Shown: positions 49,519 through 62,710 of the stretch, one piece after another
How positions within the stretch are numbered: the first letter of the stretch is position 1
Layout: each line of letters starts with the position of its first letter
Origin: Gammaproteobacteria bacterium
GTDB lineage: Bacteria; Pseudomonadota; Gammaproteobacteria; JAJPIJ01
Length of the DNA stretch: 64,000 bases
Direction: 5' to 3'
Assembly: GCA_022071965.1 (NCBI GenBank)
Contig: JAJVIQ010000003.1
Coordinates: forward strand, 62,001-126,000
The notes under the pieces: generated by a model
Databases searched by the model: none
Told to the model about the DNA's origin: nothing
The model's input: the letters and a program-made list of their open reading frames with translations, nothing else
Translations under genes and position numbers: made by a program

Positions 49519-49625
49519 GCGCGGATGCGGAGGGATTCTGATACGGTGGGAGGCGGCATCGGCCACATTGTACGGACTCGCATACTCCGTCGCCATGACG
49601 TCGGCGTTCGCGTCGCTGCAATGCG

Positions 49626-49654
49626 TTGAGGGGGCGTCGCCGGACTGGTATTCT
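49626..49654 (+). promoter_or_regulatory. Predicted ilvD promoter with extended -10
   Basis: TTGAGG (49626-49631), a 17-base spacer, then TGGTATTCT whose TATTCT (49649-49654) acts as -10 with an upstream TG. The transcript would have a leader of about 110 bases before the ilvD ATG. The region is divergent between argE and ilvD. Confidence 0.4.
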
Positions 49655-49771
49655 TCCGGCCCTTCCGGCTTGCGTGGAGATGGTCACCCGGTGATGCCGG
49701 TGATCGGCCGTCGTCACGACTTCCGGCGCCCTGCCAGCCGTGGCGGGCGAGACCTTGGTGCGGAGTGGCAA

Positions 49772-51463
49772 ATGACCCAGAAGCTGAATCGATACAGTTC
49801 GCGCATCACGCAACCGCGTTCGCAGGGCGCCTCCCAGGCCATGCTCTACGGCACCGGGCTGAGTGAAGCGGACATGGACAAGGCGCAGGTCGGTATCGCC
49901 AGCGTCTGGTACGAGGGCAATACCTGCAACATGCACCTCCTGGGCCTCGCGGAGAAGGTCAGGCAGGGCGTGATCGCCGCCGGCATGGTCGGCATGCGCT
50001 TCAACACCATCGGCGTCAGCGACGGCATCTCGATGGGGACGGACGGCATGAGCTACTCCCTGCAGTCGCGCGACCTCATCGCCGATTCGATCGAAACCGT
50101 GATGGCGGCGCATTGGTACGACGCCTGCGTCACCATCCCCGGCTGTGACAAGAACATGCCCGGTTGCCTCATCGCCATGGCCCGCCTCAACCGCCCCGCG
50201 ATCATGGTCTATGGCGGCACCATCAGGGCCGGCCACCGCCAATGCTCGGGCAAGGATCAGGTGCTCGACATCATCTCCGCTTTCCAGAGCTATGGTGAGT
50301 TCATCAGCGGCAGGATCGACGAGGACACACGCCGCGACATCGTTCGCAGGGCCTGTCCCGGCGCCGGCGCGTGCGGCGGCATGTATACGGCCAACACCAT
50401 GGCCAGTGCCATCGAGGCGATGGGTATGTCGCTGCCCTACTCTTCCTCAACCCCGGCGGAGGACCCCGGCAAGATCGAGGAGTGCCTGCGCGTGGGCCCG
50501 GCAGTACGCCGTCTGCTCGAGAATGACATCAAGCCGCGAGACATCATGACCCGGCAGGCCTTCGAGAACGCGATGGTGCTCGTCACCGCACTCGGCGGCT
50601 CGACCAACGCGGTGCTGCACCTCATCGCCATGGCGCGCGCGGTCGGCGTCGCGCTCACCGTCGACGATTTCCAGAAGGTGAGCGACCGAACCCCCTACCT
50701 GGCCGATCTCAAGCCGAGCGGCAAGTACGTCTTCGAGGATCTCCACGACATCGGCGGCATACCCGCGGTGATGAAGTTCCTGCTCGACCACGGCATGATC
50801 GACGGCGACTGCCTGACCGCCACCGGCAGAACGGTCGCCGGGAACCTCGAGGACCTGCCTGGATTGAAGGCCGGCCAGTCGATCATCCGCCCGCTCGATC
50901 GACCGATCAAACCCTCCGGCCATCTGCAGATCCTCAAGGGCAATCTCGCGCCAGAGGGTTCCGTGGCCAAGATCACGGGCAAGGAGGGACTGCGCTTCGC
51001 CGGGCCGGCGCGCTGCTACGATTCCGAGGAGTCAATGCTCGCGGCGCTGGAACGCAACGAGATCCGCAAGGGCGACGTGGTGGTGATCCGCTACGAGGGT
51101 CCCAAGGGCGGACCCGGGATGCCGGAGATGCTGACGCCGACCTCCGCGGTCATGGGCGCGGGGCTCGGCGCTGACGTGGCGCTGATCACCGACGGCCGGT
51201 TCTCGGGGGGATCGCACGGCTTCATCGTCGGTCACATCGTGCCGGAGGCGCAGGAGGGCGGACCGATCGCGTTGGTCAGGGATGGCGACGTCATCACGAT
51301 CGATGCGCAATCGAGGCGGATCGACGCCGACGTCGGAGACGAGGAATTTGCGCGGCGCCGCAAAGACTGGCGGATGCCGGCATACAAGGCGACGCGCGGC
51401 ACCTTGCACAAGTTCATCAAGACCGTCCGCTCGGCCTCGGAGGGTTGCGTCACCGACGAATGA
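49772..51463 (+). CDS. ilvD: Dihydroxy-acid dehydratase
   Basis: This 563-residue iron-sulfur dehydratase is the third step of isoleucine and valine synthesis. Cluster cysteines lie in [20 protein letters not shown] and [16 protein letters not shown]. The alkoxide-forming Ser region [15 protein letters not shown] is present. The length is that of the shorter, likely 2Fe-2S or 4Fe-4S, bacterial IlvD form; the cluster type cannot be fixed by eye. The ATG at 49772 has a GGAG site 7 bases upstream. No other ilv genes are in the window. Confidence 0.96.
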   Translation: MTQKLNRYSSRITQPRSQGASQAMLYGTGLSEADMDKAQVGIASVWYEGNTCNMHLLGLAEKVRQGVIAAGMVGMRFNTIGVSDGISMGTDGMSYSLQSRDLIADSIETVMAAHWYDACVTIPGCDKNMPGCLIAMARLNRPAIMVYGGTIRAGHRQCSGKDQVLDIISAFQSYGEFISGRIDEDTRRDIVRRACPGAGACGGMYTANTMASAIEAMGMSLPYSSSTPAEDPGKIEECLRVGPAVRRLLENDIKPRDIMTRQAFENAMVLVTALGGSTNAVLHLIAMARAVGVALTVDDFQKVSDRTPYLADLKPSGKYVFEDLHDIGGIPAVMKFLLDHGMIDGDCLTATGRTVAGNLEDLPGLKAGQSIIRPLDRPIKPSGHLQILKGNLAPEGSVAKITGKEGLRFAGPARCYDSEESMLAALERNEIRKGDVVVIRYEGPKGGPGMPEMLTPTSAVMGAGLGADVALITDGRFSGGSHGFIVGHIVPEAQEGGPIALVRDGDVITIDAQSRRIDADVGDEEFARRRKDWRMPAYKATRGTLHKFIKTVRSASEGCVTDE

Positions 51464-51524
51464 TACGATGGCATGGAAGCTGCTGTGCTCCCTGGTACAA
51501 ATCCAAGAACCCGGAGCGCGATAC

Positions 51525-51836
51525 ATGCAGGTGCAGGATTTCGTCTATCTGGTAGCGATCTGCTTCGTGCTCATGCTGTTCATGAGCTCGCTATCCACCG
51601 GGCGTCGGCGCCGTCACAGACGCCGGCCGAGTTCGTCTTCGACATCGATGCCGACAGACCGGGAAGCAACGGCGGAAGCCGCGGAGGTGCCGTCCGAGGA
51701 CGCTGCTGCAATGCAACCTGAGGATGCCGTGGCGGCTGCGTCGTCAACAGGTGACGACGCCGATACCACGACCCCGAGCTCCAGCGGTGGGCCGGGCGCC
51801 GCCGCAGGCGTCAGCTGTCCTCGTCAGCCCACTTGA
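51525..51836 (+). CDS. Small membrane-anchored protein with Arg cluster and acidic low-complexity tail
   Basis: A 103-residue protein starting MQVQDFVYLVAICFVLMLFM, with one hydrophobic segment (7-22), then GRRRRHRRRP and a Ser/Thr/Ala/Asp/Glu-rich disordered tail. No family is recognised. An ATG 19 codons upstream (51468) is also in frame, but 51525 has a GGAG site. A TGATACGAT extended -10 lies at 51461-51469, in the ilvD stop region. The 3' end overlaps the convergent transglycosylase gene by 26 bases. It is likely real but not proven. Confidence 0.55.
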   Translation: MQVQDFVYLVAICFVLMLFMSSLSTGRRRRHRRRPSSSSTSMPTDREATAEAAEVPSEDAAAMQPEDAVAAASSTGDDADTTTPSSSGGPGAAAGVSCPRQPT

Positions 51837-52671
51837 TGATGGCCACCCGCTTCTTGGGGCGAGGCCAGACCTGAGTGTTGTTGACCACCGGCTTGCGCGG
51901 TGCGGGATCTTCCTGCGCGAGCGTGCCGCCGGCCGTTCCGCCTTCGGAACCCACCGTGCGGGTGCGGGTCGTCGCCGCGGCAACCGCCGTGTTGGCCTGG
52001 GCCGGCGCGATAGGCGTCAGTGCGCTCGCACGGACGGGCGTCGCCGCGGAGGCTCCCGTCTTGCGGCCGATGCCCTCATCGGCGTACTGCTTGAAGTACT
52101 GGACGACACGCCGCACGTACTCCTGGGTCTCCGCATACGGCGGGATCTTGCGCCCGTACTGGATGACCGCGTTTTCCCCGGCGTTGTAGCCCGCAACCGC
52201 CAGCACCACGTTGTTGCTGAACATGTCCATCAGGTCCCGCAGATAGCGAGTGCCTCCGTGGACGTTCTGGAACGGGTCGTAACGATTGCTGACGCCGTAA
52301 CGCCTGCCGGTCTCGGGCATGAGCTGCATCAGGCCCACGGCCCCGGCGCGGGAGACGGCGTCCGGCTGATAGGCGGACTCGGCGGTGATGACGGCGTGGA
52401 CGAGCTCGGGGGGCAGCTTGTTCCTGGCTGCCGCCTCCGCGATCAGATCGTTGTATTCCTCGCGACTGCGCACGAAGCGAGGCCCATGGGTATTGAGCGG
52501 TCGCGACACCCAACCCTTCCAGGTCTTCACCAGCTTCATGCCGCCAGTCTTGTCGGGCGTGTCGGTGAGCGTGACGCGACCGTACTTGTCGACGTATTTG
52601 TAGATGTCGGCAACCGCGGAATGACTGAGCGCCGTCGCCAGCACGGCTGACGCCAGCAGGCGCGTGTGCAT
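51811..52671 (-). CDS. Lytic transglycosylase (SLT domain) with N-terminal DUF4124-like domain
   Basis: A 286-residue exported protein. From ATG 52671 it begins with a clean signal peptide (MHTRLLASAVLATALSHSAVA), then a short DUF4124-like segment (DIYKYVDKYGRVTLTDTP). The SLT domain has the catalytic Glu in HAVITAESAYQPDAVS, GAVGLMQLMPETGRRYG, and AGYNAGENAV. It cleaves peptidoglycan glycan strands. The C-terminal 80 residues are Ala/Thr/Arg-rich. A start 15 codons upstream (52716) is in frame but would spoil the signal peptide. Confidence 0.9.
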   Translation of the reverse strand: MHTRLLASAVLATALSHSAVADIYKYVDKYGRVTLTDTPDKTGGMKLVKTWKGWVSRPLNTHGPRFVRSREEYNDLIAEAAARNKLPPELVHAVITAESAYQPDAVSRAGAVGLMQLMPETGRRYGVSNRYDPFQNVHGGTRYLRDLMDMFSNNVVLAVAGYNAGENAVIQYGRKIPPYAETQEYVRRVVQYFKQYADEGIGRKTGASAATPVRASALTPIAPAQANTAVAAATTRTRTVGSEGGTAGGTLAQEDPAPRKPVVNNTQVWPRPKKRVAIIKWADEDS

Positions 52672-52755
52672 GCCGTTGAACCGCAGGGAAACGTGGATGG
52701 GCGAATTTGCCGGCATTGGTTTAAGAATTCTTCCTAACCCATTGTTACATAATAG

Positions 52756-53250
52756 TCACAAAGATATGACTTTAGCAAATACTTGAAGTACCGTCATGGC
52801 CAGCAGGCCGGCCACCAGGTCATCCGCCATGATGCCCAGTCCCCCGCTCAGGCGGCGATCGAACCATCGGATCGGCCAGGGCTTGGCGATATCCAATAAC
52901 CGGAATAGCAAGAAACCCGCCAGCACCCACCCCCATCCGGCCGGCGCCCCGCACATCGTCACCAGGTAGCCGGCGACCTCGTCCCAGACGATGGATGGAT
53001 GATCGTGCAAGCCCAGACGACGCGCGGCCCTGCCGCACACCGCGATGCCCACGACGATCACCACGGCCGTGGCAGCCAGGTACCCGGTCAAGGATAGGCC
53101 ATGCAACGGGAGGTAAAGCACCACGCCGATCAAGGTTCCGAACGTCCCCGGGGCGCGCGGTGCGCATCCCGCGCCGAATCCCAGCGCGATGAAATGACCG
53201 GGATCGGCCAGCAGGCCGCGCGGAGGCCTCGAGGCTTCGCGCCTCTTCAT
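52756..53250 (-). CDS. pgpA: Phosphatidylglycerophosphatase A
   Basis: A 164-residue inner-membrane phosphatase that makes phosphatidylglycerol. Family motifs: FGAGCAPRAPGTFGTL near the N-terminus, then SIVWDEVAGYLVT and RLLDIAKPWPIRWFD with the conserved Asp and Arg, and GGLGIMADDLVAG near the end. About four membrane helices. The ATG at 53250 was chosen because upstream residues in frame are non-membrane and read as the shadow of ispF. 116 bases separate it from ispF. Confidence 0.93.
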   Translation of the reverse strand: MKRREASRPPRGLLADPGHFIALGFGAGCAPRAPGTFGTLIGVVLYLPLHGLSLTGYLAATAVVIVVGIAVCGRAARRLGLHDHPSIVWDEVAGYLVTMCGAPAGWGWVLAGFLLFRLLDIAKPWPIRWFDRRLSGGLGIMADDLVAGLLAMTVLQVFAKVISL

Positions 53251-53366
53251 CGCAACCGGATCGTCGCGCCGCTGGCGCGCGTCGGCGGCGAGCGATCCAC
53301 CGCACGACGAAATGCGTGCCGGCAGACCTGGCGCATAGTCCGGCGCATGCGCGATGGATGGGGGAT

Positions 53367-53840
53367 CTACGCCGCGACCACCAAGGCGACGGCCAGCGCC
53401 GCAATGCCCTCGCCGCGACCGGCGAATCCCATCTTCTCCGTCGTCGTGGCCTTGACGTTCACACAGTCGATATCGATCCGCATGTCGTTGGCCAGGTTCT
53501 CGCACATGGCCGGGATGTGGGGCGCGACCTTCGGCGCCTGGGCGATAATCGTGGCATCGACGTTGCCCACGCGCAGGCCGCGCCGCTGCACGAGCGAGAC
53601 GATATGGCGGAGCATGACCCGGCTGTCGATGCCCTTGATCGTCTGGTCCGTATCGGGAAAGTGCCGGCCGATGTCTCCCAGCGCCACCGCACCCAGCAAG
53701 GCGTCGCAGACGGCGTGGACCACGACGTCGCCGTCGGAATGCGCCTCCATGCCCCGCTCGTAGGGAATATCCACCCCGCCGAGGACCAGCCGGCGGCCTG
53801 CCTGGAAGCGGTGGGCATCGAACCCCTGACCTATGCGCAT
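53367..53840 (-). CDS. ispF: 2-C-methyl-D-erythritol 2,4-cyclodiphosphate synthase
   Basis: A 157-residue trimeric zinc enzyme of the MEP isoprenoid pathway. Zinc ligands lie in GFDAHRF and the following His, the motif [19 protein letters not shown] is intact, and [19 protein letters not shown] closes the CDP pocket. It overlaps ispD by 10 bases, so the two are translationally coupled. Confidence 0.97.
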   Translation of the reverse strand: MRIGQGFDAHRFQAGRRLVLGGVDIPYERGMEAHSDGDVVVHAVCDALLGAVALGDIGRHFPDTDQTIKGIDSRVMLRHIVSLVQRRGLRVGNVDATIIAQAPKVAPHIPAMCENLANDMRIDIDCVNVKATTTEKMGFAGRGEGIAALAVALVVAA

Positions 53841-54535
53841 CGGGCCTCCTCCTGGTGCCGCAGGTACAGCTCGGCGAGCTCGAGATCCTGCGGCCGCGTA
53901 ATCTTGATGTTGTCGGCGTGCCCCTCGACGAGCCTGGGCGCCTGGCCGATCAATTCCATCGCCTGCGCCTCATCGGTCACACTCACACCGCTGTCGAGGG
54001 CGCGTTCGATGGCGGTGGCCAGGGGACCGACTCGAAACATCTGCGGGGTGAGTGCGCGCCACAGGCCGCTGCGCTCCACGGTCGCGGTGATCCGCTGCGT
54101 ACCGCCGGCCCGTTTCATGGTGTCCCGCACCGGAACCGCGAGTATGCCGCCCACGGGATCATCGCTCAGCGCGTCGATCATCATGTCGATGTCGGCGGTG
54201 CGTACGCATGGCCGCGCCGCGTCGTGCACCAGTCCCCAGTCCCCCCCGTGCCCCGCCGACACCAGCACCTTGAGCGCGTTGAGCACCGAGTGGCAGCGCT
54301 CCGCGCCGCCATCGGCGCGCAGGATCCGCGGACGACCGGCCACGGGCAGCGTGGGCCAGACGGGATCGCCGGCCGCGACGGAAACGACGATCCCGGCTAT
54401 GCGCGGGTGGGACAGAAACCGCTCGAGCGTGTGCTCGATGATCGTCCGTCCGCGCAGCGACAGATACTGCTTGGGGATCTCGGCGGCCATGCGCGTACCC
54501 GCGCCGGCGGCGGGGATGACGGCCCAGTACGCCAC
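53831..54535 (-). CDS. ispD: 2-C-methyl-D-erythritol 4-phosphate cytidylyltransferase
   Basis: A 234-residue nucleotidyltransferase of the MEP pathway. The CTP loop is [20 protein letters not shown]; the later VHDAARPCV and [10 protein letters not shown] are typical. The start codon is GTG 54535, closely preceded by AGGAG. It lies between ftsB and ispF, the standard gammaproteobacterial order. Confidence 0.96.
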   Translation of the reverse strand: MAYWAVIPAAGAGTRMAAEIPKQYLSLRGRTIIEHTLERFLSHPRIAGIVVSVAAGDPVWPTLPVAGRPRILRADGGAERCHSVLNALKVLVSAGHGGDWGLVHDAARPCVRTADIDMMIDALSDDPVGGILAVPVRDTMKRAGGTQRITATVERSGLWRALTPQMFRVGPLATAIERALDSGVSVTDEAQAMELIGQAPRLVEGHADNIKITRPQDLELAELYLRHQEEARCA

Positions 54536-54540
54536 TGCTC

Positions 54541-54861
54541 CTACTTCCGCGTGTCCGCCGTAAGGCGATCGGAGGGCGCGGCGCTCGATGGCAGGTCGAC
54601 GATCTGATAGAACACCTCGCTCTCCCTGATCATGCCCATCTCGCTGCGTGCCCGCTCCTCGACGGCCTCCAGACCCTGCTTGAGGTCCTGCACCTCGGCA
54701 TCCAGTGCCAGGTTCCGCTCGCGCAGTGCCGCGTTCTCCCGCATCTGCGTCTCAATCTGTTGTTGCAGCGCCATGATCGAACCCACGCCGCCGCGCGACG
54801 ACCACAGTTCGATCTGCGCCGCCACCAGCGCGAGCAGCAACGCCAACGCTAGCCAGCGCAT
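54541..54861 (-). CDS. ftsB: Cell division protein FtsB
   Basis: A 106-residue bitopic membrane protein of the FtsQLB complex. Residues 1-20 are the membrane segment (MRWLALALLLALVAAQIELW), followed by GGVGSI and a coiled coil (about 30-75), then the conserved LEAVEERARSEMGMIRESEVFYQIV. The ATG at 54861 was chosen; a GTG two codons earlier is also possible. The C-terminal tail is longer than in E. coli. Confidence 0.92.
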   Translation of the reverse strand: MRWLALALLLALVAAQIELWSSRGGVGSIMALQQQIETQMRENAALRERNLALDAEVQDLKQGLEAVEERARSEMGMIRESEVFYQIVDLPSSAAPSDRLTADTRK

Positions 54862-54931
54862 GTCCACTCGCCACGGACTGACAGAATATTGACACTTTGC
54901 TCAATCACTCCAGCAGTTTAGCGCGATCTCC

Positions 54932-59047
<4,116 letters not shown>

Positions 59048-59132
59048 TCACAACGCACTCGCGTATGGCCCGCGACGCTACCAGAACGGTCCCCAATTCT
59101 CAATCGCGAAGACGGCCGCACCACACGCTAGA

Positions 59133-60023
59133 ATGGCTCTCCCAATCCTGAATGAGCGACCCGGTTTGAACGATCTCGATCAGCGCGGGCTGGCGGCCGC
59201 CGTCGGCGCCTCGATGCTGATGGCGGCCATGGGCGTCTTCATCAAGATCGCCTCGCACGATATCAACAACAACATGGTCGTGTTCCTGCGCAACGCCTTC
59301 GGCCTGGCCTTCCTGCTGCCGGGGCTGCTGCAGCTCGGCCCGGAACTGATGCGAACCCGTCGTTTGCCGGCGCATCTGGGCAGGTCGCTCGCGGGCCTGG
59401 CGGCGATGTACTGCTTCTTCTACGCCATCGCCCACATGAACCTGGCCGAGGCGGTCCTGCTGAACTTCAGCTCGCCGGTGTTCACCGCGCTGCTCGCCGC
59501 GCTGTGGCTGAAGGAGAGGCTGTCGCGGATGACGCGGGCCGCCGTGCTCGTCGGGCTGGTCGGCATCAGCCTCATCCTCAAGCCGGTGCCCGGTCACTTC
59601 ACGCCCGTATCGCTCTACGGTGCAGCCTCGGCGATACTCGCGGCCGTCGCCATGGTCAACATCCGCAGCATGGCGGCCACCGAGCCGACCTGGCGGATCG
59701 TGCTTTACTTCTCGACCATCGGCACGGCGGTGTCCGCCGTTCCCCTGGCCTGGGACTGGGAGACTCCCTCCGGACGCGCACTGCTCGCCATGGCTGGCGC
59801 CGGCCTCTGCGCCAGCGTCGGACAACTGCTGCTCACCTACTCCTATGCCTCGGCGCCCGCGGCGAAGGTGGGCACCCTCAGCTACTCCACCGTGATCTTC
59901 GCCGGTCTGTTCTCCTGGTGGCTCTGGCAGGAGCGGCCCGACTCGCCCTCGCTGCTGGGCGCGGTGCTGATCACCGGCGCCGGGGTCCTGGTCGTCAAGC
60001 GCTCGCCCGGCGAGGCGGATTGA
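59133..60023 (+). CDS. EamA/DMT superfamily transporter
   Basis: A 296-residue membrane protein with ten hydrophobic segments in two EamA repeats. Typical pieces are the end of the first half (LAEAVLLNFSSPVFTALLAALWLKERLS) and its echo in the second half (VGTLSYSTVIFAGLFSWWLWQERP). Such proteins export small metabolites; the substrate is not predictable. A TAGAAT -10-like hexamer at 59129-59134 overlaps the assigned ATG, so the real start could be a later in-frame codon such as TTG 59166. It is divergent from pyrG. Confidence 0.88.
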   Translation: MALPILNERPGLNDLDQRGLAAAVGASMLMAAMGVFIKIASHDINNNMVVFLRNAFGLAFLLPGLLQLGPELMRTRRLPAHLGRSLAGLAAMYCFFYAIAHMNLAEAVLLNFSSPVFTALLAALWLKERLSRMTRAAVLVGLVGISLILKPVPGHFTPVSLYGAASAILAAVAMVNIRSMAATEPTWRIVLYFSTIGTAVSAVPLAWDWETPSGRALLAMAGAGLCASVGQLLLTYSYASAPAAKVGTLSYSTVIFAGLFSWWLWQERPDSPSLLGAVLITGAGVLVVKRSPGEAD

Positions 60024-60517
60024 GCGCACGCGGCGCCGGACGCGGAGGGCGTCCAGGTCGATGTCTGACCCGAATTCCCGGAGCATGCCCGAGGGCGCCC
60101 GTGGCCCCGCCGTCGCATCACCTCCCTGGAATCCCGCGGACAGAGGCCGCATCGACCGGCGATCCGGGCACCCGCCGGCTCCCGCGCCCGGCTTCCAGAC
60201 CCGGGCGCGCCGGCGTCGAACGTCCGTGCGAGCGAGGGCGGCCGATCGCGTGCGAGCGGAGGGCCCGAACAACCCGATTCACGTGCGAGCGGGGCTCAGG
60301 CTAGACTATGCGTCTCGTCGGTGAGCGTAACCGAGGCGGCGGTGCATGAGCGCGATCGTTCCTTCGCATCCGGAGTACCTTGCGCCCGCCGGCGCCCGTC
60401 GCGCCGTCTGCTTCGTCCACCCTCGTTGTCATCGCCCCCGGCGTTGCCGTTGGTTCCGCGCCAGCAACCCCGACGGGCAGGTAAAGAACATCCACAACAG
60501 GCATATAAGGAGCACCC
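60024..60517 (+). promoter_or_regulatory. 494-base non-coding region upstream of fhs with a candidate promoter
   Basis: I see no credible gene here. A TAGACT -10-like hexamer (60302-60307) with TTCACG 18 bases upstream would start a leader of about 200 bases ahead of fhs. The leader includes a small hairpin (CGGT-gagcgta-ACCG near 60319) and ends in a good AGGAG ribosome-binding site. Three direct repeats lie immediately upstream of the -10. No known riboswitch consensus was recognised. Confidence 0.45.
60226..60291 (+). repeat. Three direct repeats GTGCGAGCG upstream of fhs
   Basis: GTGCGAGCG occurs at 60226-60234, 60250-60258 and 60283-60291, each followed by a G-rich stretch (AGGG, GAGGG, GGG). 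Start-to-start distances are 24 and 33 bases. The last copy overlaps the predicted -35 region, so they may be regulator-binding sites. Confidence 0.6.
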
Positions 60518-62194
60518 ATGCTGACCGATATTGAAATTGCCCAGAAAGCGACGATGAAGCCGATCATCGAGCTCGCCAAGGACAGGCTCGGGATCGATGC
60601 GAGATTCCTCGAACCCTACGGTCACTACAAGGCCAAGCTCTCGCTCGCCTACCTGCGCGAGATCGAGCAGAGGCCGGACGGCAAGCTCATACTGGTGACC
60701 GCCATCAGCCCCACTCCCGCGGGCGAGGGCAAGACGACCACGACAGTCGGCCTCGGGGATGCCCTCAACCGGATCGGCAAGAAGACGATCATCTGCCTGC
60801 GCGAGCCATCCCTCGGACCGGTGTTCGGCGTGAAGGGCGGCGCTGCCGGCGGCGGCCACGCGCAGGTCGTCCCCATGGAGGACATCAACCTGCACTTCAC
60901 CGGCGACTTCCACGCCATCGGCGCCGCGCACAATCTGCTCTCCGCGCTGGTCGACAATCACATCAACCACGGCAACGCGTTGCGCATCGACCCGCGGCTC
61001 ATCCAGTGGAAGCGTGTCGTCGACATGAACGACCGCGCGCTGCGCAAGATCGTCATCGGTCTCGGCGGGACCGCCAACGGTTTTGCGCGCGAGGACGGCT
61101 ATGACATCGTGGTCGCCTCCGAGGTCATGGCCATCCTCTGCCTGGCTACTTCGCTGAAGGATCTCAAGGAACGCCTGAGCCGCATCGTGATCGGCTACAC
61201 GCAGGGAGACCGCAAGCCCGTCTACGCGCGCGATCTCAATGCCCAGGGAGCGATGGCCACGGTGCTGAAGGACGCGATCAAGCCGAATCTCGTGCAGACC
61301 CTGGAGAACAATCCCGCCTTCCTCCATGGCGGGCCATTCGCGAACATCGCCCACGGCTGCAACAGCGTCACCGCGACCAAGACGGCGCTGAAGCTCGCTG
61401 ACTACTGCGTCACCGAGGCCGGATTCGGCGCCGATCTCGGTGCGGAGAAATTCCTCGACATCAAGTGCCGGAAGGCCGGGCTGAATCCCTCCGCGGTGGT
61501 GCTGGTCGCGACCATCCGCGCGCTCAAGTTCCACGGCGGGGTCCGGAAGGAGGAGCTCAACAAGGAGAATCTGGGCGCGCTCGAGATGGGCATGGTCAAC
61601 ATCGAGCGGCACCTGACCAACATCCGCGATCACTACGCGCTGCCCTGCATCGTCGCCATCAACCATTTCACCTTCGACACCGATGCCGAGGTCGACATGC
61701 TCCGTAAGCGCATCGAATCCCTGGGTGGTCGATTCGCGGTCGCCAAGCACTGGGCCCACGGCGGGGCTGGCGCCGAGGACCTCGCCCGTACCGTGGTCGA
61801 CGTGGTGGACAACGCGAAGGGCAGGCACAAGTACGTTTACGACGACAACGACTCGCTCGCCGACAAGATCGTGGCGATCGCGACCAAGATCTACGGAGCC
61901 GGGGAGGTCACCTTCAGCGACGCGGCCCGCAAGCAACTGGAGGAATGGAACAGCGAGTACGGCAATTTCCCTGTATGCATGGCGAAGACGCAGATGTCGT
62001 TCACCGCCAATCCGAATGTCCGTGGCGCGCCCACCGGTCACACGCTGAACGTGCGCGAGGTGCGGCTGTCCAACGGAGCCGGCTTCGTCGTCGCCATCTG
62101 CGGCGACATGATGACCATGCCGGGCCTGCCCAAGATGCCATCCGCGGGGAAGATCGATATCGACGAGAATGGCGTGGTGACCGGCCTGTTCTAG
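60518..62194 (+). CDS. fhs: Formate-tetrahydrofolate ligase
   Basis: This 558-residue enzyme activates formate to 10-formyl-THF with ATP, feeding the one-carbon pool. The P-loop is [20 protein letters not shown]; further blocks are [32 protein letters not shown] and [20 protein letters not shown]. The N-terminus [16 protein letters not shown] is the family start and has AGGAG 5-6 bases upstream. It stands alone, with a long upstream region and a strong terminator. It may serve purine and formyl-Met synthesis, formate assimilation or serine-linked metabolism; the window does not decide. Confidence 0.97.
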   Translation: MLTDIEIAQKATMKPIIELAKDRLGIDARFLEPYGHYKAKLSLAYLREIEQRPDGKLILVTAISPTPAGEGKTTTTVGLGDALNRIGKKTIICLREPSLGPVFGVKGGAAGGGHAQVVPMEDINLHFTGDFHAIGAAHNLLSALVDNHINHGNALRIDPRLIQWKRVVDMNDRALRKIVIGLGGTANGFAREDGYDIVVASEVMAILCLATSLKDLKERLSRIVIGYTQGDRKPVYARDLNAQGAMATVLKDAIKPNLVQTLENNPAFLHGGPFANIAHGCNSVTATKTALKLADYCVTEAGFGADLGAEKFLDIKCRKAGLNPSAVVLVATIRALKFHGGVRKEELNKENLGALEMGMVNIERHLTNIRDHYALPCIVAINHFTFDTDAEVDMLRKRIESLGGRFAVAKHWAHGGAGAEDLARTVVDVVDNAKGRHKYVYDDNDSLADKIVAIATKIYGAGEVTFSDAARKQLEEWNSEYGNFPVCMAKTQMSFTANPNVRGAPTGHTLNVREVRLSNGAGFVVAICGDMMTMPGLPKMPSAGKIDIDENGVVTGLF

Positions 62195-62237
62195 GCCGCG
62201 GGGTCGCGGCTCACGGCCGCGTGCGCCGCCACACGCG

Positions 62238-62266
62238 ACAGGGGGGCGCCACGCCCCCTGTTTTTT
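62238..62266 (+). terminator. Rho-independent terminator after fhs
   Basis: An 8-bp stem (ACAGGGGG with CCCCCTGT) with an 8-base loop runs directly into TTTTTT. It lies 44 bases after the fhs stop and has all features of an intrinsic terminator. Confidence 0.92.
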
Positions 62267-62652
62267 CCCCGTACTGACTGCGGGCGCCCGCCACCCCGGC
62301 GCCCGTGCCCGAACGTCCGCCCCTGAGGTGGGGCGCCGGCAGGGTCGTGCGCCGCGATGTTGAAATCCGGGGGCGGATCGTAGGCTGCCCCGGTTGCGGG
62401 GCAGGTGCAGCCGCCGGAAGTCGCTGGTCTGCCACGGCCGGCGGCAGCGCATCGTTCGAGCGCGGGAATTGGCTGGGGACCTGCATGCAGACGCGCGAGC
62501 CCACGACCATGACAGGCACTCACGCGCGGAAATCATCAACCATGCCGCCGTCATCACTGGCGCGGTCAGGGGGAGTTGCGGCCAGATACAGGCTGGTACG
62601 CGCCCGCCCGATCACGCTCGAACTCGGGGAATTCTTCCTTCGCGATATGCCA

Positions 62653-62683
62653 GGGCCCCGCCGGCCAGGATCCGGCGGGGCCC
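62653..62683. repeat. Perfect 12-bp inverted repeat downstream of the VPxPA-CTERM gene
   Basis: GGGCCCCGCCGG and its exact complement CCGGCGGGGCCC are separated by seven bases. The hairpin begins 28 bases after the stop of the minus-strand gene at 62711. It has no U-run on the minus-strand side, so it may be an mRNA-stabilising or attenuated terminator structure. Confidence 0.6.
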
Positions 62684-62710
62684 GCCTGCATGTACTGCCG
62701 CTGCGTCGCG

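Larger units (their letters stand above)
62195..62710. other. Intergenic region between fhs and the VPxPA-CTERM gene
   Basis: These 516 bases hold the fhs terminator at the left and a 12-bp inverted repeat at the right. Open frames in between have compositions typical of non-coding high-GC DNA, and I see no gene, promoter or RNA that I can support. Confidence 0.5.

Noticed and set aside
60313-60517. A known THF, SAH or glycine riboswitch before fhs
   Set aside because: I could not match the conserved core of any of these classes; only an unclassified leader is reported.
60296-62557. A 753-codon minus-strand open frame over fhs
   Set aside because: Same artefact: antisense to fhs, low-complexity composition, no ribosome-binding site.
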